Assembly (NCBI RefSeq): GCF_043195105.1
Contig: NZ_JBAFWO010000003.1
Source: NCEH01 sp002257205
GTDB lineage: Bacteria > Pseudomonadota > Alphaproteobacteria > Rhizobiales > Xanthobacteraceae
Direction: 5' to 3' (one strand)
Length of the DNA stretch: 64,000 bases
A program made the translations under genes and the position numbers. Of this stretch, positions 37,082 to 48,794 are shown in pieces. The notes under the pieces were generated by a model that saw only the letters and a list, made by a program, of their open reading frames with translations, did not search any database and was not told the DNA's origin. Numbering within the stretch: position 1 is the first letter of the stretch; every line of letters starts with the position of its first letter.

Positions 37082-37321
37082 ATGGCCATGGATTCTCGCG
37101 ACATCGAGCGGCTCATCAAGAGCGCGCTGCCCGACGCCCAGATCTCCATCGAGGATCTTGCCGGCGACGGTGATCATTATGCGGCGACCATCGTGTCGGA
37201 GGCGTTTCGCGGCAAGAGCCGCGTGCAGCAGCACCAGATGGTCTATGCCGCGCTCCAGGGCAACATGGGCGGCGTGCTCCATGCCCTGGCGCTGAAGACC
37301 TCGGCGCCGGCGACCGCCTGA
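37082..37321 (+). CDS. bolA: BolA/IbaG family protein
   Basis: A 79-residue BolA-like protein: IERLIKSALPDAQISIEDLAGDGDHYAATIVSEAF and then RVQQHQMVYAAL, with the conserved His of the family (QHQMVY). BolA proteins pair with monothiol glutaredoxins on a shared [2Fe-2S] cluster to sense or deliver Fe-S; a CGFS glutaredoxin gene follows 120 bp downstream, the classic partner. Confidence 0.93.
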   Translation: MAMDSRDIERLIKSALPDAQISIEDLAGDGDHYAATIVSEAFRGKSRVQQHQMVYAALQGNMGGVLHALALKTSAPATA

Positions 37322-37441
37322 GGCGATCTGTGGGCGCGGGCGCAAAGGACTAAATCCGGTGGCATCTTGCGCTTTGCGCGGCGACCACCGATCTTCTCAG
37401 GCAGGACGGTCATCACGCCGCCACCAGTGTGGAATTGATCC

Positions 37442-37780
<339 letters not shown>

Positions 37781-37807
37781 TTGCCCGCTTCCCCGCTTGT
37801 GAAAATG

Positions 37808-37837
37808 AAAATGCCCGGGCTGGACCCGGGCATTTTT
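37808..37837. terminator. Strong bidirectional terminator, grxD / purB
   Basis: Arms AAAATGCCCGGG and CCCGGGCATTTT give a 12-bp stem with loop CTGGA, followed by T and GTTGTT. The left flank GAAAATG gives T-rich sequence on the minus strand, so it also serves purB, which ends at 37877. Confidence 0.93.
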
Positions 37838-37876
37838 GTTGTTCGGCCTGACGCCAGAAAGATCCCGACCCGCCCG

Positions 37877-39184
37877 TCAGGCGCGCCCGAACACGCGCTT
37901 GAAGATCGTATCGGCGTGCTTAAGGTGATAGCCGAGGTCGAACTTCTCGTTGATGTCGTCTTCGCTCAGATAGGCGCGCACATCCGCGTCGTTCAGCAGG
38001 AAGGTGCGGAAATCGCCTTCGCCGCGCCACACGCGCATGGCGTTGCGCTGGACCAGCCGATAGCTGTCCTCGCGGCTCGCGCCCTTCTGGGTCAGCGCCA
38101 GCAGAACGCGCTGTGAGTGGATCAGCCCGCCGAGCTTATCCATGTTCTTCTGCATGTTGTCGGCATGGACCACCAGCTTGTCCATCACGCCGGCGAGCCG
38201 GGCGAGGGCGAAGTCCAGCGTCACGGTGGCATCCGGGCCGATCATGCGCTCGACCGAGGAGTGGGAGATATCGCGCTCGTGCCACAGCGCCACATTCTCC
38301 ATGGCCGGCAGCGCATAGGCGCGCACCATGCGGGCGAGGCCGGTGAGATTTTCGGTGAGCACCGGGTTGCGCTTGTGCGGCATGGCCGAGGAGCCCTTCT
38401 GGGCCTCGGAGAAATATTCTTCCGCCTCCAGCACCTCGGTGCGCTGAAGATGGCGGATTTCGGTGGCGAGCCGCTCGACCGAAGAGGCGATCACGCCGAG
38501 CGTGGCGAAGAACATGGCGTGCCGGTCGCGCGGGATCACCTGGGTGGAGACCGTCTCCACGCTCAGGCCCATCTTGGCGGCGACATGCTCTTCCACGCGC
38601 GGGTCGATATGGGCGAAGGTGCCCACGGCTCCGGAAATGGCGCAGGTCGCGATTTCCGCCCGCGCCGCCACAAGGCGCACGCGGGCGCGCTGGAATTCGG
38701 CATGGGCGATGGCGAGCTTAATGCCGAAGGTGGTCGGCTCGGCATGGATGCCGTGCGAGCGGCCGACGGTGGGGGTCAGCTTGTGCTCGAACGCGCGCCG
38801 CTCCAGCACCGCCAGCAAATGGTCGATGTCGGCGATCAGCAGGTCCGAGGCGCGCGCGAGCTGCACCGCGAGGCAGGTATCCAGCACGTCGGACGAGGTC
38901 ATGCCCTGGTGCACGAACCGCGCCTCGGACCCGACGATCTCGGACAGATGGGTGAGGAAGGCGATGACGTCATGCTTCACGTCGCGCTCGATGGCGTCGA
39001 TGCGGTCCACGTCGAATTCGGCGTCCCGGCCGAGTTCCCAGATCTTGGCGGCGGCGTCCTTGGGCACGATGCCAAGCTCGGCCATGGCGTCGGCGGCATG
39101 GGCCTCGATCTCGAACCAGATGCGGAAACGCGCTTCGGGGGACCAGAGGCTGGCCATTTCCGGGCGGCTATAGCGGGGGATCAT
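37877..39184 (-). CDS. purB: Adenylosuccinate lyase
   Basis: PurB splits fumarate from SAICAR and adenylosuccinate. The 435-residue product has the fumarase-superfamily signature GSSAMPHKRNPVLTE, the catalytic TVGRSHGIHAEPTTFG and QGMTSSDVLDTCLAVQ. It starts MIPRYSRPEMASLWSPEARF, exactly the family start. It is convergent with grxD and monocistronic, but it sits beside the other purine genes. Confidence 0.97.
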   Translation of the reverse strand: MIPRYSRPEMASLWSPEARFRIWFEIEAHAADAMAELGIVPKDAAAKIWELGRDAEFDVDRIDAIERDVKHDVIAFLTHLSEIVGSEARFVHQGMTSSDVLDTCLAVQLARASDLLIADIDHLLAVLERRAFEHKLTPTVGRSHGIHAEPTTFGIKLAIAHAEFQRARVRLVAARAEIATCAISGAVGTFAHIDPRVEEHVAAKMGLSVETVSTQVIPRDRHAMFFATLGVIASSVERLATEIRHLQRTEVLEAEEYFSEAQKGSSAMPHKRNPVLTENLTGLARMVRAYALPAMENVALWHERDISHSSVERMIGPDATVTLDFALARLAGVMDKLVVHADNMQKNMDKLGGLIHSQRVLLALTQKGASREDSYRLVQRNAMRVWRGEGDFRTFLLNDADVRAYLSEDDINEKFDLGYHLKHADTIFKRVFGRA

Positions 39185-39431
39185 CGCGGCGCTCTTTTCA
39201 TTATCGGCAAGGCGAGCCCTGTATCAGATCGACGCCGCTTTCGGTAGCGTCGCGGACGCTGTGTCCATGTGCGCATTTGCATGGCGGCGGGCGCGGCGGG
39301 CTGGCTTCACGGCGCAATGCCGGATAAGACGCGGCGCACAGGCGGGGCATCGTTGAGGCCGCGCCTTCCCGCAACGGCTTCGCGGGGTTAGGTTGGGGGC
39401 GTCCGAGGACGCCGATGCCCGGAGAACATGA

Positions 39432-40844
39432 GTGCTGTACGTGTCCACGCGCGGCGAGGCGCCGCCTTTGTCCTTCGCCGATGCCCTGCTGGCGGGCCTT
39501 GCCCGTGACGGCGGTCTTTATGTGCCGGAAAGCTGGCCGACCCTCACGGCCGACGAAATCGCGGCGCTGGCGGGCCGACCCTATGCCGAAGTGGCCCGCA
39601 AGATCATCTCTCCCTTCGTGGCCGGGGCTATCCCCCAGCCCGCGCTCGATCTGATGATCGAGGACGCGTACCGCAATTTCCGCCACCCGGCCACCACGCC
39701 CCTGGTTCAGCTCGGCCCCAACCGCTTCGTGCTGGAGCTGTTCCACGGCCCGACCCTGGCGTTCAAGGACGTGGCCATGCAGCTGCTGTCGCGGCTGATG
39801 GACCATGTGCTCTCCGCCCGCGGCGCGCGGGCGACCATCGTCGGCGCCACCTCGGGTGACACGGGCAGCGCCGCCATCGAGGCGTTCCGCCATTCCGATG
39901 CGGTGGACGTGTTCATCCTCTATCCCCATGGCCGCGTATCGGAGGTGCAGCGCCGGCAGATGACCGGCGTGGGCGCGCACAATGTCCATGCGATCGCGGT
40001 GGAAGGCACGTTTGACGATTGCCAGGCCCTGGTGAAGGGCATGTTCAACCACCACGGCTTCCGCGACCGCATGGCGCTGGCGGGGGTGAATTCCATCAAT
40101 TGGGCGCGCATCGTCGCCCAGGTGGTCTATTATTTCTATGCCGCCACCGCCCTCGGCGCCCCGGCGCGGGAGGTGTCGTTCGTCGTGCCCACCGGCAATT
40201 TCGGCGACATCCTGGCCGGCTGGGTCGCCAAGCGCATGGGATTGCCGATCCACGATCTCACCATCGCGACCAATGTGAATGACATCCTCGTCCGCACGCT
40301 GGAGAGCGGGCGCTATGAGGTGCGCGGGGTGCTGCCCTCGTACTCGCCGTCGATGGACATCCAGGTCTCGTCGAATTTCGAGCGCGTCCTGTTCGAGGCG
40401 CTCAACCGCGATTCCGCCGCCCTGCGCCAGCTGATGGCCTCGCTGGCCCAGTCCGGCGCATTCACCTTGCCGCGCGAGGCGATGGCCACCATCTGCGGCG
40501 AATTCTCCGCCGGCCGGGCGGACGAGCCGGAGACGCTCGCCACCATCACCCGCACCTATCGCGAAGCGGGCTATGTGATCGATCCCCACACCGCCGTCGC
40601 GCTCGCCGTGGCCGGCAAGGTGGAGCACAATTCCCGCATTCCGCAGGTGATCCTGTCCACCGCCCATCCCGCCAAATTCCCGGATGTGGTGGAAGCTGCC
40701 ACCGGCAAGCGCCCCGCGCTGCCCGCCCACATGGCGGACCTGATGACCCGCAAGGAGAAGACCACCATCTTGCCCAATGATCTCGCGGCCATCGAAAGCT
40801 TCATCTCCGCCCATTCCCGCATCACATCGGGCGCCGCGGCATGA
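39432..40844 (+). CDS. thrC: Threonine synthase
   Basis: ThrC converts O-phosphohomoserine to threonine. The 470-residue PLP enzyme has YVSTRGEAPPLSFADALLAGLARDGGLYVPE at the start, the PLP lysine in GPTLAFKDVAMQLL and GATSGDTGSAAIEAF. It is of the longer class found in Proteobacteria and yeast. The GTG at 39432 follows GGAG at 39421. Its stop overlaps the M16 peptidase start by 4 bp, a common alphaproteobacterial arrangement. Confidence 0.96.
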   Translation: MLYVSTRGEAPPLSFADALLAGLARDGGLYVPESWPTLTADEIAALAGRPYAEVARKIISPFVAGAIPQPALDLMIEDAYRNFRHPATTPLVQLGPNRFVLELFHGPTLAFKDVAMQLLSRLMDHVLSARGARATIVGATSGDTGSAAIEAFRHSDAVDVFILYPHGRVSEVQRRQMTGVGAHNVHAIAVEGTFDDCQALVKGMFNHHGFRDRMALAGVNSINWARIVAQVVYYFYAATALGAPAREVSFVVPTGNFGDILAGWVAKRMGLPIHDLTIATNVNDILVRTLESGRYEVRGVLPSYSPSMDIQVSSNFERVLFEALNRDSAALRQLMASLAQSGAFTLPREAMATICGEFSAGRADEPETLATITRTYREAGYVIDPHTAVALAVAGKVEHNSRIPQVILSTAHPAKFPDVVEAATGKRPALPAHMADLMTRKEKTTILPNDLAAIESFISAHSRITSGAAA

Positions 40845-42106
40845 GCGTGATGCGGACCACCCTGGACAACGGCATCACCGTTCTTTCCGATCCCATGCCG
40901 CATCTCGGCACGGTCTCGCTCGGCATCTGGGTCGGGGCCGGCGCGCGGGACGAGCAGGAGAACGAGCACGGCATCTCCCATCTGCTGGAGCACATGGCGT
41001 TCAAGGGCACGCGGCGGCGCTCCGCCCGGCGCATCGCCGAGGAAATCGAGCAGGTGGGCGGCGATATCAATGCCGCAACCTCCGTCGAGCACACCTCCTA
41101 TAATGTGCGCGTGCTGGGCGAGGATCTCGGGCTCGGGCTCGATATCCTGGCCGACATCCTCACCGAGCCCGCCTTCGCGCCGGACGAATTGGTGCGCGAG
41201 CAGAATGTGATCGTGCAGGAAATCGGCGCGGTGCAGGATACCCCCGACGATCTCGTGTTCGACCTGTTCCAGGAGCGCGCGTTCCCGGACCAGGCCATCG
41301 GGCGGTCCATCCTGGGCACGCCGGAGACGGTGCGCGGCTTCAATCCGGCCGGGCTCGGCGCCTATCTGGAGCGCAGCTATCGCGGGCCGCGCATGGTGGT
41401 GTCGGCTGCCGGCGCCGTGGATCACGACCATCTGGTGCGCGAGGCCACCGAGCGGCTGCGCGCCATCGGCCCGGGGCAGAAGCCGGCAACGCCGCTTGCG
41501 GCCTATGGCGGCGGCACGGTGCTGACACCGCGCGATCTGGAGCAGGTCCACATCGTGCTGGGGCTCGCGGGGCGGTCCTATACCGACCCCGGCTATCACG
41601 CGCTGCAAGTGCTGACGAATGTGCTCGGCGGCGGCATGTCCTCGCGCCTGTTCCAGGAAGTGCGCGAGACGCGGGGCCTGTGCTATTCGATCTACGCGTT
41701 TCACTGGGCCTATGCGGACACCGGCCTGTTCGGCATCTATGCGGGCACCGACCAGGGCGATGTGGGCGAATTGACCGATGTGGTCATCGACCAATTGCTC
41801 GCCTTGGTGGACGGCGCCAGCGAAGTGGAAGTGAATCGCGCCAAGGCGCAGATGAAGGTCGGCGTCCTGACCGCGCAGGAAAGCTCCGGCGCGCGGGCCG
41901 ATCAGGCGGCGCGGCAGATCCTCGGGTTCGACCGGATCATTCCGGTGGAGGAGATCGTCGCGAAGGTCGAAGCCGTCACGGTGGAGAGCGTGCGCGCCAG
42001 CGCGCGGGACCTGCTGGCCCATGCGCGTCCCACCTTATCGGCGATCGGCCCGGGAAAGGGGCTTGAACCGGCCGCGCGGGTTGTGGAACGTTTGACGTTG
42101 CGGTGA
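40841..42106 (+). CDS. M16 family zinc peptidase (processing peptidase-like)
   Basis: A 421-residue inverzincin. The zinc motif HLLEH is at 47-51 (GISHLLEHMAFKGT), with the third ligand expected downstream in EQVGGDINAATSVEHTSY. The domain has the fold of the beta subunit of mitochondrial processing peptidase, to which alphaproteobacterial members are the closest bacterial relatives. In-frame FNRAKAQM-like and EIGAVQDTPDD elements complete the pattern. A cytoplasmic or periplasmic location cannot be decided: no signal peptide is visible. Confidence 0.94.
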   Translation: MSVMRTTLDNGITVLSDPMPHLGTVSLGIWVGAGARDEQENEHGISHLLEHMAFKGTRRRSARRIAEEIEQVGGDINAATSVEHTSYNVRVLGEDLGLGLDILADILTEPAFAPDELVREQNVIVQEIGAVQDTPDDLVFDLFQERAFPDQAIGRSILGTPETVRGFNPAGLGAYLERSYRGPRMVVSAAGAVDHDHLVREATERLRAIGPGQKPATPLAAYGGGTVLTPRDLEQVHIVLGLAGRSYTDPGYHALQVLTNVLGGGMSSRLFQEVRETRGLCYSIYAFHWAYADTGLFGIYAGTDQGDVGELTDVVIDQLLALVDGASEVEVNRAKAQMKVGVLTAQESSGARADQAARQILGFDRIIPVEEIVAKVEAVTVESVRASARDLLAHARPTLSAIGPGKGLEPAARVVERLTLR

Positions 42107-42124
42107 CGCACATCAGTCCTCGCT

Positions 42125-42823
42125 GTGGCGGACTCGCGCATGTGGTTGTTCAGTTCTGTCTTCGAGCAAAGCGTGTTGCATGCGATCATGGGCGAGGGCG
42201 TCTATCTGCGTGTGCCGCAGATGAAGGACTTTGCGAGCTGGCAGGCTCTGCGGGAAGAAAGCCGTGACTTTCTCTCCCCGTGGGAGCCGCTCTGGCCCGT
42301 GGACGACCTGACGAAGGGCGCCTTTCGCCGCCGTCTGCGGCATTATGCGCGCGATATGCAGCGCGACGAAGCCTATCCGCTTTTCATTTTCCGCGCGGCG
42401 GACGATTGCCTCGTCGGCGGGCTCACCTTGTCGAATGTGCGGCGCGGTGTGTGCCAGGCCGCGAGCCTCGGCTATTGGATGGGCGCGCGCCACGCGGGAC
42501 AGGGCTATATGACGGCGGCCGTCGCCGCCCTGATCCCCGTTGCGTTCGACGTGCTGCACTTGCGCCGCATCGAGGCGGCGTGCATGACCAACAATGTCGC
42601 CTCGATCAAGCTGCTGCGAAAACTGGGGTTCGTCTCCGAAGGCCTAGCGCGCGAGTATCTCTGCATCAACGGCACTTGGGAAGATCATTTCCTGTTCGCA
42701 CGTTTGCGAAGCGATGGTGCGGAGCTCCGGCCGTCCCGGGAGGCGCCGTCCCAGGATGCGCCGTTCGCGCCGCGCCGCGAACCCTCCAGCCGGCCGGCGC
42801 CCGACGTCCCCGCCGAGGGGTGA
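42125..42823 (+). CDS. GNAT N-acetyltransferase, RimJ/RimL type
   Basis: A 232-residue protein with a RimJ/RimL-like acetyltransferase domain (about 25-195): VYLRVPQMKDFASWQALREES, LGYWMGARHAGQGYMTAAVAAL (acetyl-CoA loop) and EAACMTNNVASIKLLRKLGF. A low-complexity Pro/Arg/Ala tail ends the protein. RimJ acts on ribosomal protein S5; this paralogue may acetylate another N-terminus. The GTG at 42125 or the ATG at 42140 could be the start. It lies 18 bp after the M16 gene. Confidence 0.9.
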   Translation: MADSRMWLFSSVFEQSVLHAIMGEGVYLRVPQMKDFASWQALREESRDFLSPWEPLWPVDDLTKGAFRRRLRHYARDMQRDEAYPLFIFRAADDCLVGGLTLSNVRRGVCQAASLGYWMGARHAGQGYMTAAVAALIPVAFDVLHLRRIEAACMTNNVASIKLLRKLGFVSEGLAREYLCINGTWEDHFLFARLRSDGAELRPSREAPSQDAPFAPRREPSSRPAPDVPAEG

Positions 42824-42825
42824 GT

Positions 42826-44802
42826 TCAGTTCGCGGGGAGGGTGACGGACGAGGGCTTCGCCAATTGCTCGATCACCGAGCGCACGGCGGCTTCGCCGGA
42901 GCCGCGCGCGCGCACCGCATCGAGCAGGGGCTGGGCCGCACCTGAGCGGCGAATGAGGCTCTGCGGGTCGATCATCACATTGGGGCTGGTCCAGGGACCT
43001 TGAACCAGGAACGGCAGATCGAACGCCAGCTTGTCGCCGCTCGCACCCGCCGCGGGAATCAGGCCCGCCTGGCCGTGCAGATCCAGGTCGCGCAGAATGA
43101 CCGAGACGGTGCCGCTGACATTGATCCGCACCTGCTTGGCCTCCAGCCGGCCTTCGTCCACATTGGCCATGCCCTTGGCGATCGTCAGCTTCGCCGCCAG
43201 CGCGTCATAGGCGGTGCGGCCGCCGCGCAGGTCGCCGCCGGCCGAAAGCGGGCGCTGCTCGATGCGCTTGAGCACCTGCGCCACATCCAGCCCCACCACT
43301 GCGCCGGCCTTGCCCGAAAGCGCCACGCGGCCATGCAGGCTTTGGGCGATCTCGAAGACGCTCTCGCCGGATCCTTCCAGCAGCAGTTGAAGGTCACCCT
43401 TGCCTTCCAGCCTGCGCAGGCCGGCCAGATCGTCGAGCGCCTGGTCCAGCGCGACATCCATGGCGTCGCCTTCCAGATGGACCAGGATGCCCTCGGCGGC
43501 ATCGGGGCGCGGGGCGAGGGTGAGGGAAGCGCGCACCGCGCCGCCCCAGGCCTGCACATTGCCCAGCGCGAGAACCAGCCGGCCGGCGCGCAAGGTGGCG
43601 CTGGTGGCGACGCGCTCGAACGTCCGGTCCTCGGCGCGCACGGTTCCGGCGGAGAGCCGCAGGTCCACGTCCACCGCCTTGAGGCCGTTGGTGGAGAGCG
43701 GGCCGCGATCCCAATTGGTGCCGCTCTCGTCGGTCAGGACCAGCCGCCCGTACGGCGTCACGTTCAGGCTGTCGGCGGCGAACGTGCCCTGCACGGAGGG
43801 GCGCGGACCATCGAGCTTGACCGAGAGCGCGCCCTCGCTGCGATTGCCGTCCAGCTCCGCATTTGCGGGTGTCAGGGAGATTTCGCGCGGGTTCGCGGAC
43901 ACCTTGCCGGAGAAGGAAAAACGCCCGAACCCGCCCGAGGTGGGCGTCGGCAGCTCGACCCAGTCGAGCAGGCCGCGCAGCGCGCTTGTCTCCCCGGAGG
44001 CGTCGCCGAGCAGGCTTGGCGATGCCCCGCCCGCGGCCAGCCCGCGGAATCGCACCCAGGAGGTTCCGGTGGAAAGATCGACCCGGCTTTCGCTCGCCCG
44101 GCCGGCGAGAAAGGCCGCGGCGTCGGCGATGGCGATGCGGCCTTCGACCTCCCGGTCCCGCCACGTGAAATCCAGCGTCAGCGCGAGCGCCGAGCCGGAC
44201 GAGCGGTCGAGCGAGGCATCGATGTCGCTGATCAATTCCTGGGTGAGGCCCTCAGGGCTGCGCATCGCGATGGTGCCGCCGCGCAAGCGCAATTCGGGAA
44301 CGTCCATGTCTCCCACCAGCGGGCCGAGGCGCAGGGCGCGGGGCAGGTGCTTGCCGGTCATGAGAAGGGTGGGGCGCAGCAGCGTGATATCCGCCACTTC
44401 CATCTGGCCGAGCAGCAGCGGCAGCAGGCGCAGCCGCGCCACCGCGCCTTCGGCATCGAACACGGCGCCATCGCCGAGTGACACCGCGAACTTGCCGAGG
44501 ATCAGGCGTGGCGACGGCAGCAGGGCAACTCCAGGCGCCTCCGTATCCACATTCGCGTCCGCATCGGCGATCCGGGCGACTCCTCCGGTCGCGCGCAACA
44601 GGGCTTCATCCGCAAGGCGCCGCACTTCTTGGGCCGGCACCAGTGCGGGAACGAGGACCATCGCGGCGATGCAGACGGCGGCGAGCACACATGCGGTCGC
44701 GGCCAGAATCAACATCACCCGCCGGGCCGTTGCAGCGAAATTCACCACGTATTCATCCGGTCTTCGGGTTTGGAACTGGGCTCGTGCCGCACCGAGCCGC
44801 AT
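42826..44802 (-). CDS. AsmA-like envelope protein
   Basis: A protein of about 658 residues with one N-terminal membrane helix (VMLILAATACVLAAVCIAAMVLVPALV) and a long repetitive beta-rich body. The C-terminal part (GVVGLDVAQVLK-like AVVGLDVAQVLKRIEQ, TIAKGMANVDEGRLEAKQVRINVSGTV, DLDLHGQAGLI) is the AsmA C-terminal domain. AsmA-like proteins are bridge-like lipid transporters between the membranes. Start uncertain: ATG 44835, ATG 44802 or a GTG near 44748. It fits the envelope theme with the mla and heptose genes. Confidence 0.85.
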   Translation of the reverse strand: MRLGAARAQFQTRRPDEYVVNFAATARRVMLILAATACVLAAVCIAAMVLVPALVPAQEVRRLADEALLRATGGVARIADADANVDTEAPGVALLPSPRLILGKFAVSLGDGAVFDAEGAVARLRLLPLLLGQMEVADITLLRPTLLMTGKHLPRALRLGPLVGDMDVPELRLRGGTIAMRSPEGLTQELISDIDASLDRSSGSALALTLDFTWRDREVEGRIAIADAAAFLAGRASESRVDLSTGTSWVRFRGLAAGGASPSLLGDASGETSALRGLLDWVELPTPTSGGFGRFSFSGKVSANPREISLTPANAELDGNRSEGALSVKLDGPRPSVQGTFAADSLNVTPYGRLVLTDESGTNWDRGPLSTNGLKAVDVDLRLSAGTVRAEDRTFERVATSATLRAGRLVLALGNVQAWGGAVRASLTLAPRPDAAEGILVHLEGDAMDVALDQALDDLAGLRRLEGKGDLQLLLEGSGESVFEIAQSLHGRVALSGKAGAVVGLDVAQVLKRIEQRPLSAGGDLRGGRTAYDALAAKLTIAKGMANVDEGRLEAKQVRINVSGTVSVILRDLDLHGQAGLIPAAGASGDKLAFDLPFLVQGPWTSPNVMIDPQSLIRRSGAAQPLLDAVRARGSGEAAVRSVIEQLAKPSSVTLPAN

Positions 44803-44966
44803 GCTTCTATCACTTCTTCCTGGGAGCGGGGACATTCTTCGGGGTCTGTGTCGGTTTGATGGCTGCGCCGCCCGATGGATCCGCTAGCAGATGGCTTATC
44901 CAGGGGCTATGTCTTAGGCAGCATCCAACCGCCGTGGCACGCGGCGACAAATTCAGGGAGGGCATC

Positions 44967-46928
<1,962 letters not shown>

Positions 46929-46961
46929 GCGCCTTTAAGCTGAGAGAGCGCGCAAGGTGAG

Positions 46962-46999
46962 AAAGGGCGTGTCGCGGGTGATCCCTGCGGCACGCCTTT
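46962..46999 (+). terminator. Terminator of the acetoacetyl-CoA synthetase gene
   Basis: A long imperfect hairpin: AAAGGGCGTG and GCGGG on the left pair with CCC, GCG and CACGCCTTT on the right, with a TGAT loop. It ends in TTTG, 34 bp after the stop codon. Convergent iron-permease transcripts end at 47033. Confidence 0.7.
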
Positions 47000-47032
47000 G
47001 CGTTTGAGAGAGTGGGCCGCGCCGCACGTCCG

Positions 47033-48781
47033 TCAGCGCGGATCGGGGGCCGGGCTTGGGCTCACGGGGCTGCGGCTGCTGGAGGTGGGGACGCCGGCCC
47101 GCGAGACCCGCGCCAGCAGGATCACCGGCGCCAGTCCCACCAGCACGATCAGCAGGGCCGCCAGCGCCCCGTCCTCATAGGTGCTGCGGGCGGCTTCCGC
47201 ATAGATGTGGGTCGCCAGCGTCTCGACCCCGAGCGGGCGCAGCAGCAGCGTCGCCGGCAATTCCTTCATGCCGTCCACAAACACCATGAGGGCGGCGGTT
47301 GCGAGCGCCGGGCGCAGCAGCGGCAGATGGATGCGCCGCACGATCGCCCGCTGCGAGCAGCCGAGGCTGCGCGCCGCCATGTCCAGATGCAGCGAAAGCT
47401 TGGAATAGCCCGCCTCCAGCCCGCCGATGGGGATGGTGAGGAAGCGGATGGCATAAGCGATCACCAGCGCCGCGCCGGAACCCGAGAGCAGCAGGCCGGT
47501 GGACACGCCGAACAGGGAGATCATCGCCCGGTTCACCGCATTGTCGAAGGCGGCGAGCGGCGTCAGCAGGCCGATGGCGAGCACCGTTCCCGGCACCGCA
47601 TAGCCGAGGCCGCCGATGCGCGCGAACCACACCGCCAGCGGCGAGCGCGTCAGCCGCTGGGCCATGGCGACCACCGATCCGAGCGCCAGCGCCACCAGCG
47701 TGCCCGAAAGGGCGAGCAGGGCGCTGTTGCGCGTTTCAACCAGAATGCCGCTTGAAAATCCGCTGAACTCGATGCGCTGCGCCGCGGCGGTCGCCAGATG
47801 GAGCACCGGCACCACGAACCCCAGCAGGATCGGCAGGCAGCAGAACGCGGTGGCGGCGATCCCTGTGCCCCCGTTCAGCCGCAGCGGCGCCTGCGGGCGC
47901 GTCGAGCCGGTGGCCACATAGCGCGCCCCATGGCGCGCCCAGCGCTCCGTCAGGATCACCGCGAGCACCAGCACCAGCATCACCAAGGCGATCTGCGCCG
48001 CGCCGGGCAGGTTCGCCCGGTTCACCCAGGTGGTGTAGATGGACACCGTCAGGGTGCGCATGCCGAGGAATTCGGAGGCGCCGATATCGCCCAGCGCCTC
48101 CAGCAGCACCAGCGTGACGCCGGCGACGATGGCCGGGCGCGCCAGCGGCAGGGCGATGCGCAAAATGGTGCGCATGCGGCTCGCCCCGAGCGTGCGCGCC
48201 ACTTCCAGCGCCGCCGCCGACTGCACGATGAAGCTCGCGCGGGCGGAGAAATAGACATAGGGATACAGCACGCAGCTCAGCACGAAGATGCAGCCGCCCA
48301 CCGAGCGCACATCCGGCAGATGCAGGCCGCGCGGGCTGGAAATGCCGAGCGCCCAGCGAATCGCGCTCTGCACCGGGCCGAGGGGGTGCAGCACGTCGAG
48401 ATAGGAATAGGCGACGATATAGCTCGGCACCGCGAGGGGCAGCAGCAGCGCCCAGTCGAGCAGCTTGCGGCCGGGAAAATCGCAGGTCGCCACCAGCCAG
48501 GCGCACGGGACCGCCATGAAGACGGTCGCGATGCCCACCCCTACCAGCAGGGTCAGGGTTTGCCCGAGGGCGACCGGCAGCACCGATTCGACGAGGTGCG
48601 GCCACAGATCGCCGGACCCCTGCAACGCGATTTCGACCAGCGCGACCACAGGCAGCAGCACGAAGCCGGCCACCGCCCCAGCCCCGAGCAGAAGCCGGGA
48701 CACCTTTGCGGTGCCCGGCAGCTGAAGGGATTTGTGCCCGGGCAGGGTCCCTGGATTCTGCTCGAAGGTCGCGTCGCTCAC
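47033..48781 (-). CDS. Ferric iron ABC transporter permease (FbpB/AfuB-like, fused double domain)
   Basis: A 582-residue permease with two BPD-type transport domains in one chain, as in FbpB/SfuB. About 12 helices; the EAA loops appear as EVARTLGASRMRTILRIALPLARPAI in the first half and DMAARSLGCSQRAIVRRIHLPLLRPAL in the second. It follows the binding-protein gene by 13 bp on the same strand. No ATP-binding subunit gene is adjacent, so the ATPase must be shared or encoded elsewhere. The start is a GTG. Confidence 0.92.
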   Translation of the reverse strand: MSDATFEQNPGTLPGHKSLQLPGTAKVSRLLLGAGAVAGFVLLPVVALVEIALQGSGDLWPHLVESVLPVALGQTLTLLVGVGIATVFMAVPCAWLVATCDFPGRKLLDWALLLPLAVPSYIVAYSYLDVLHPLGPVQSAIRWALGISSPRGLHLPDVRSVGGCIFVLSCVLYPYVYFSARASFIVQSAAALEVARTLGASRMRTILRIALPLARPAIVAGVTLVLLEALGDIGASEFLGMRTLTVSIYTTWVNRANLPGAAQIALVMLVLVLAVILTERWARHGARYVATGSTRPQAPLRLNGGTGIAATAFCCLPILLGFVVPVLHLATAAAQRIEFSGFSSGILVETRNSALLALSGTLVALALGSVVAMAQRLTRSPLAVWFARIGGLGYAVPGTVLAIGLLTPLAAFDNAVNRAMISLFGVSTGLLLSGSGAALVIAYAIRFLTIPIGGLEAGYSKLSLHLDMAARSLGCSQRAIVRRIHLPLLRPALATAALMVFVDGMKELPATLLLRPLGVETLATHIYAEAARSTYEDGALAALLIVLVGLAPVILLARVSRAGVPTSSSRSPVSPSPAPDPR

Positions 48782-48794
48782 GATGGTGCGTCGA

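Noticed and set aside
37322..37441. Nested inverted repeats between bolA and grxD
   Set aside because: GCGCAAAG/CTTTGCGC and CCGGTGG/CCACCG can pair, but without a T tract or known motif I cannot assign a function.
39185..39431. Purine-rich and GC-rich space between purB and thrC, searched for a tRNA or riboswitch
   Set aside because: No cloverleaf or aptamer core seen; a threonine-type leader peptide was also not evident.
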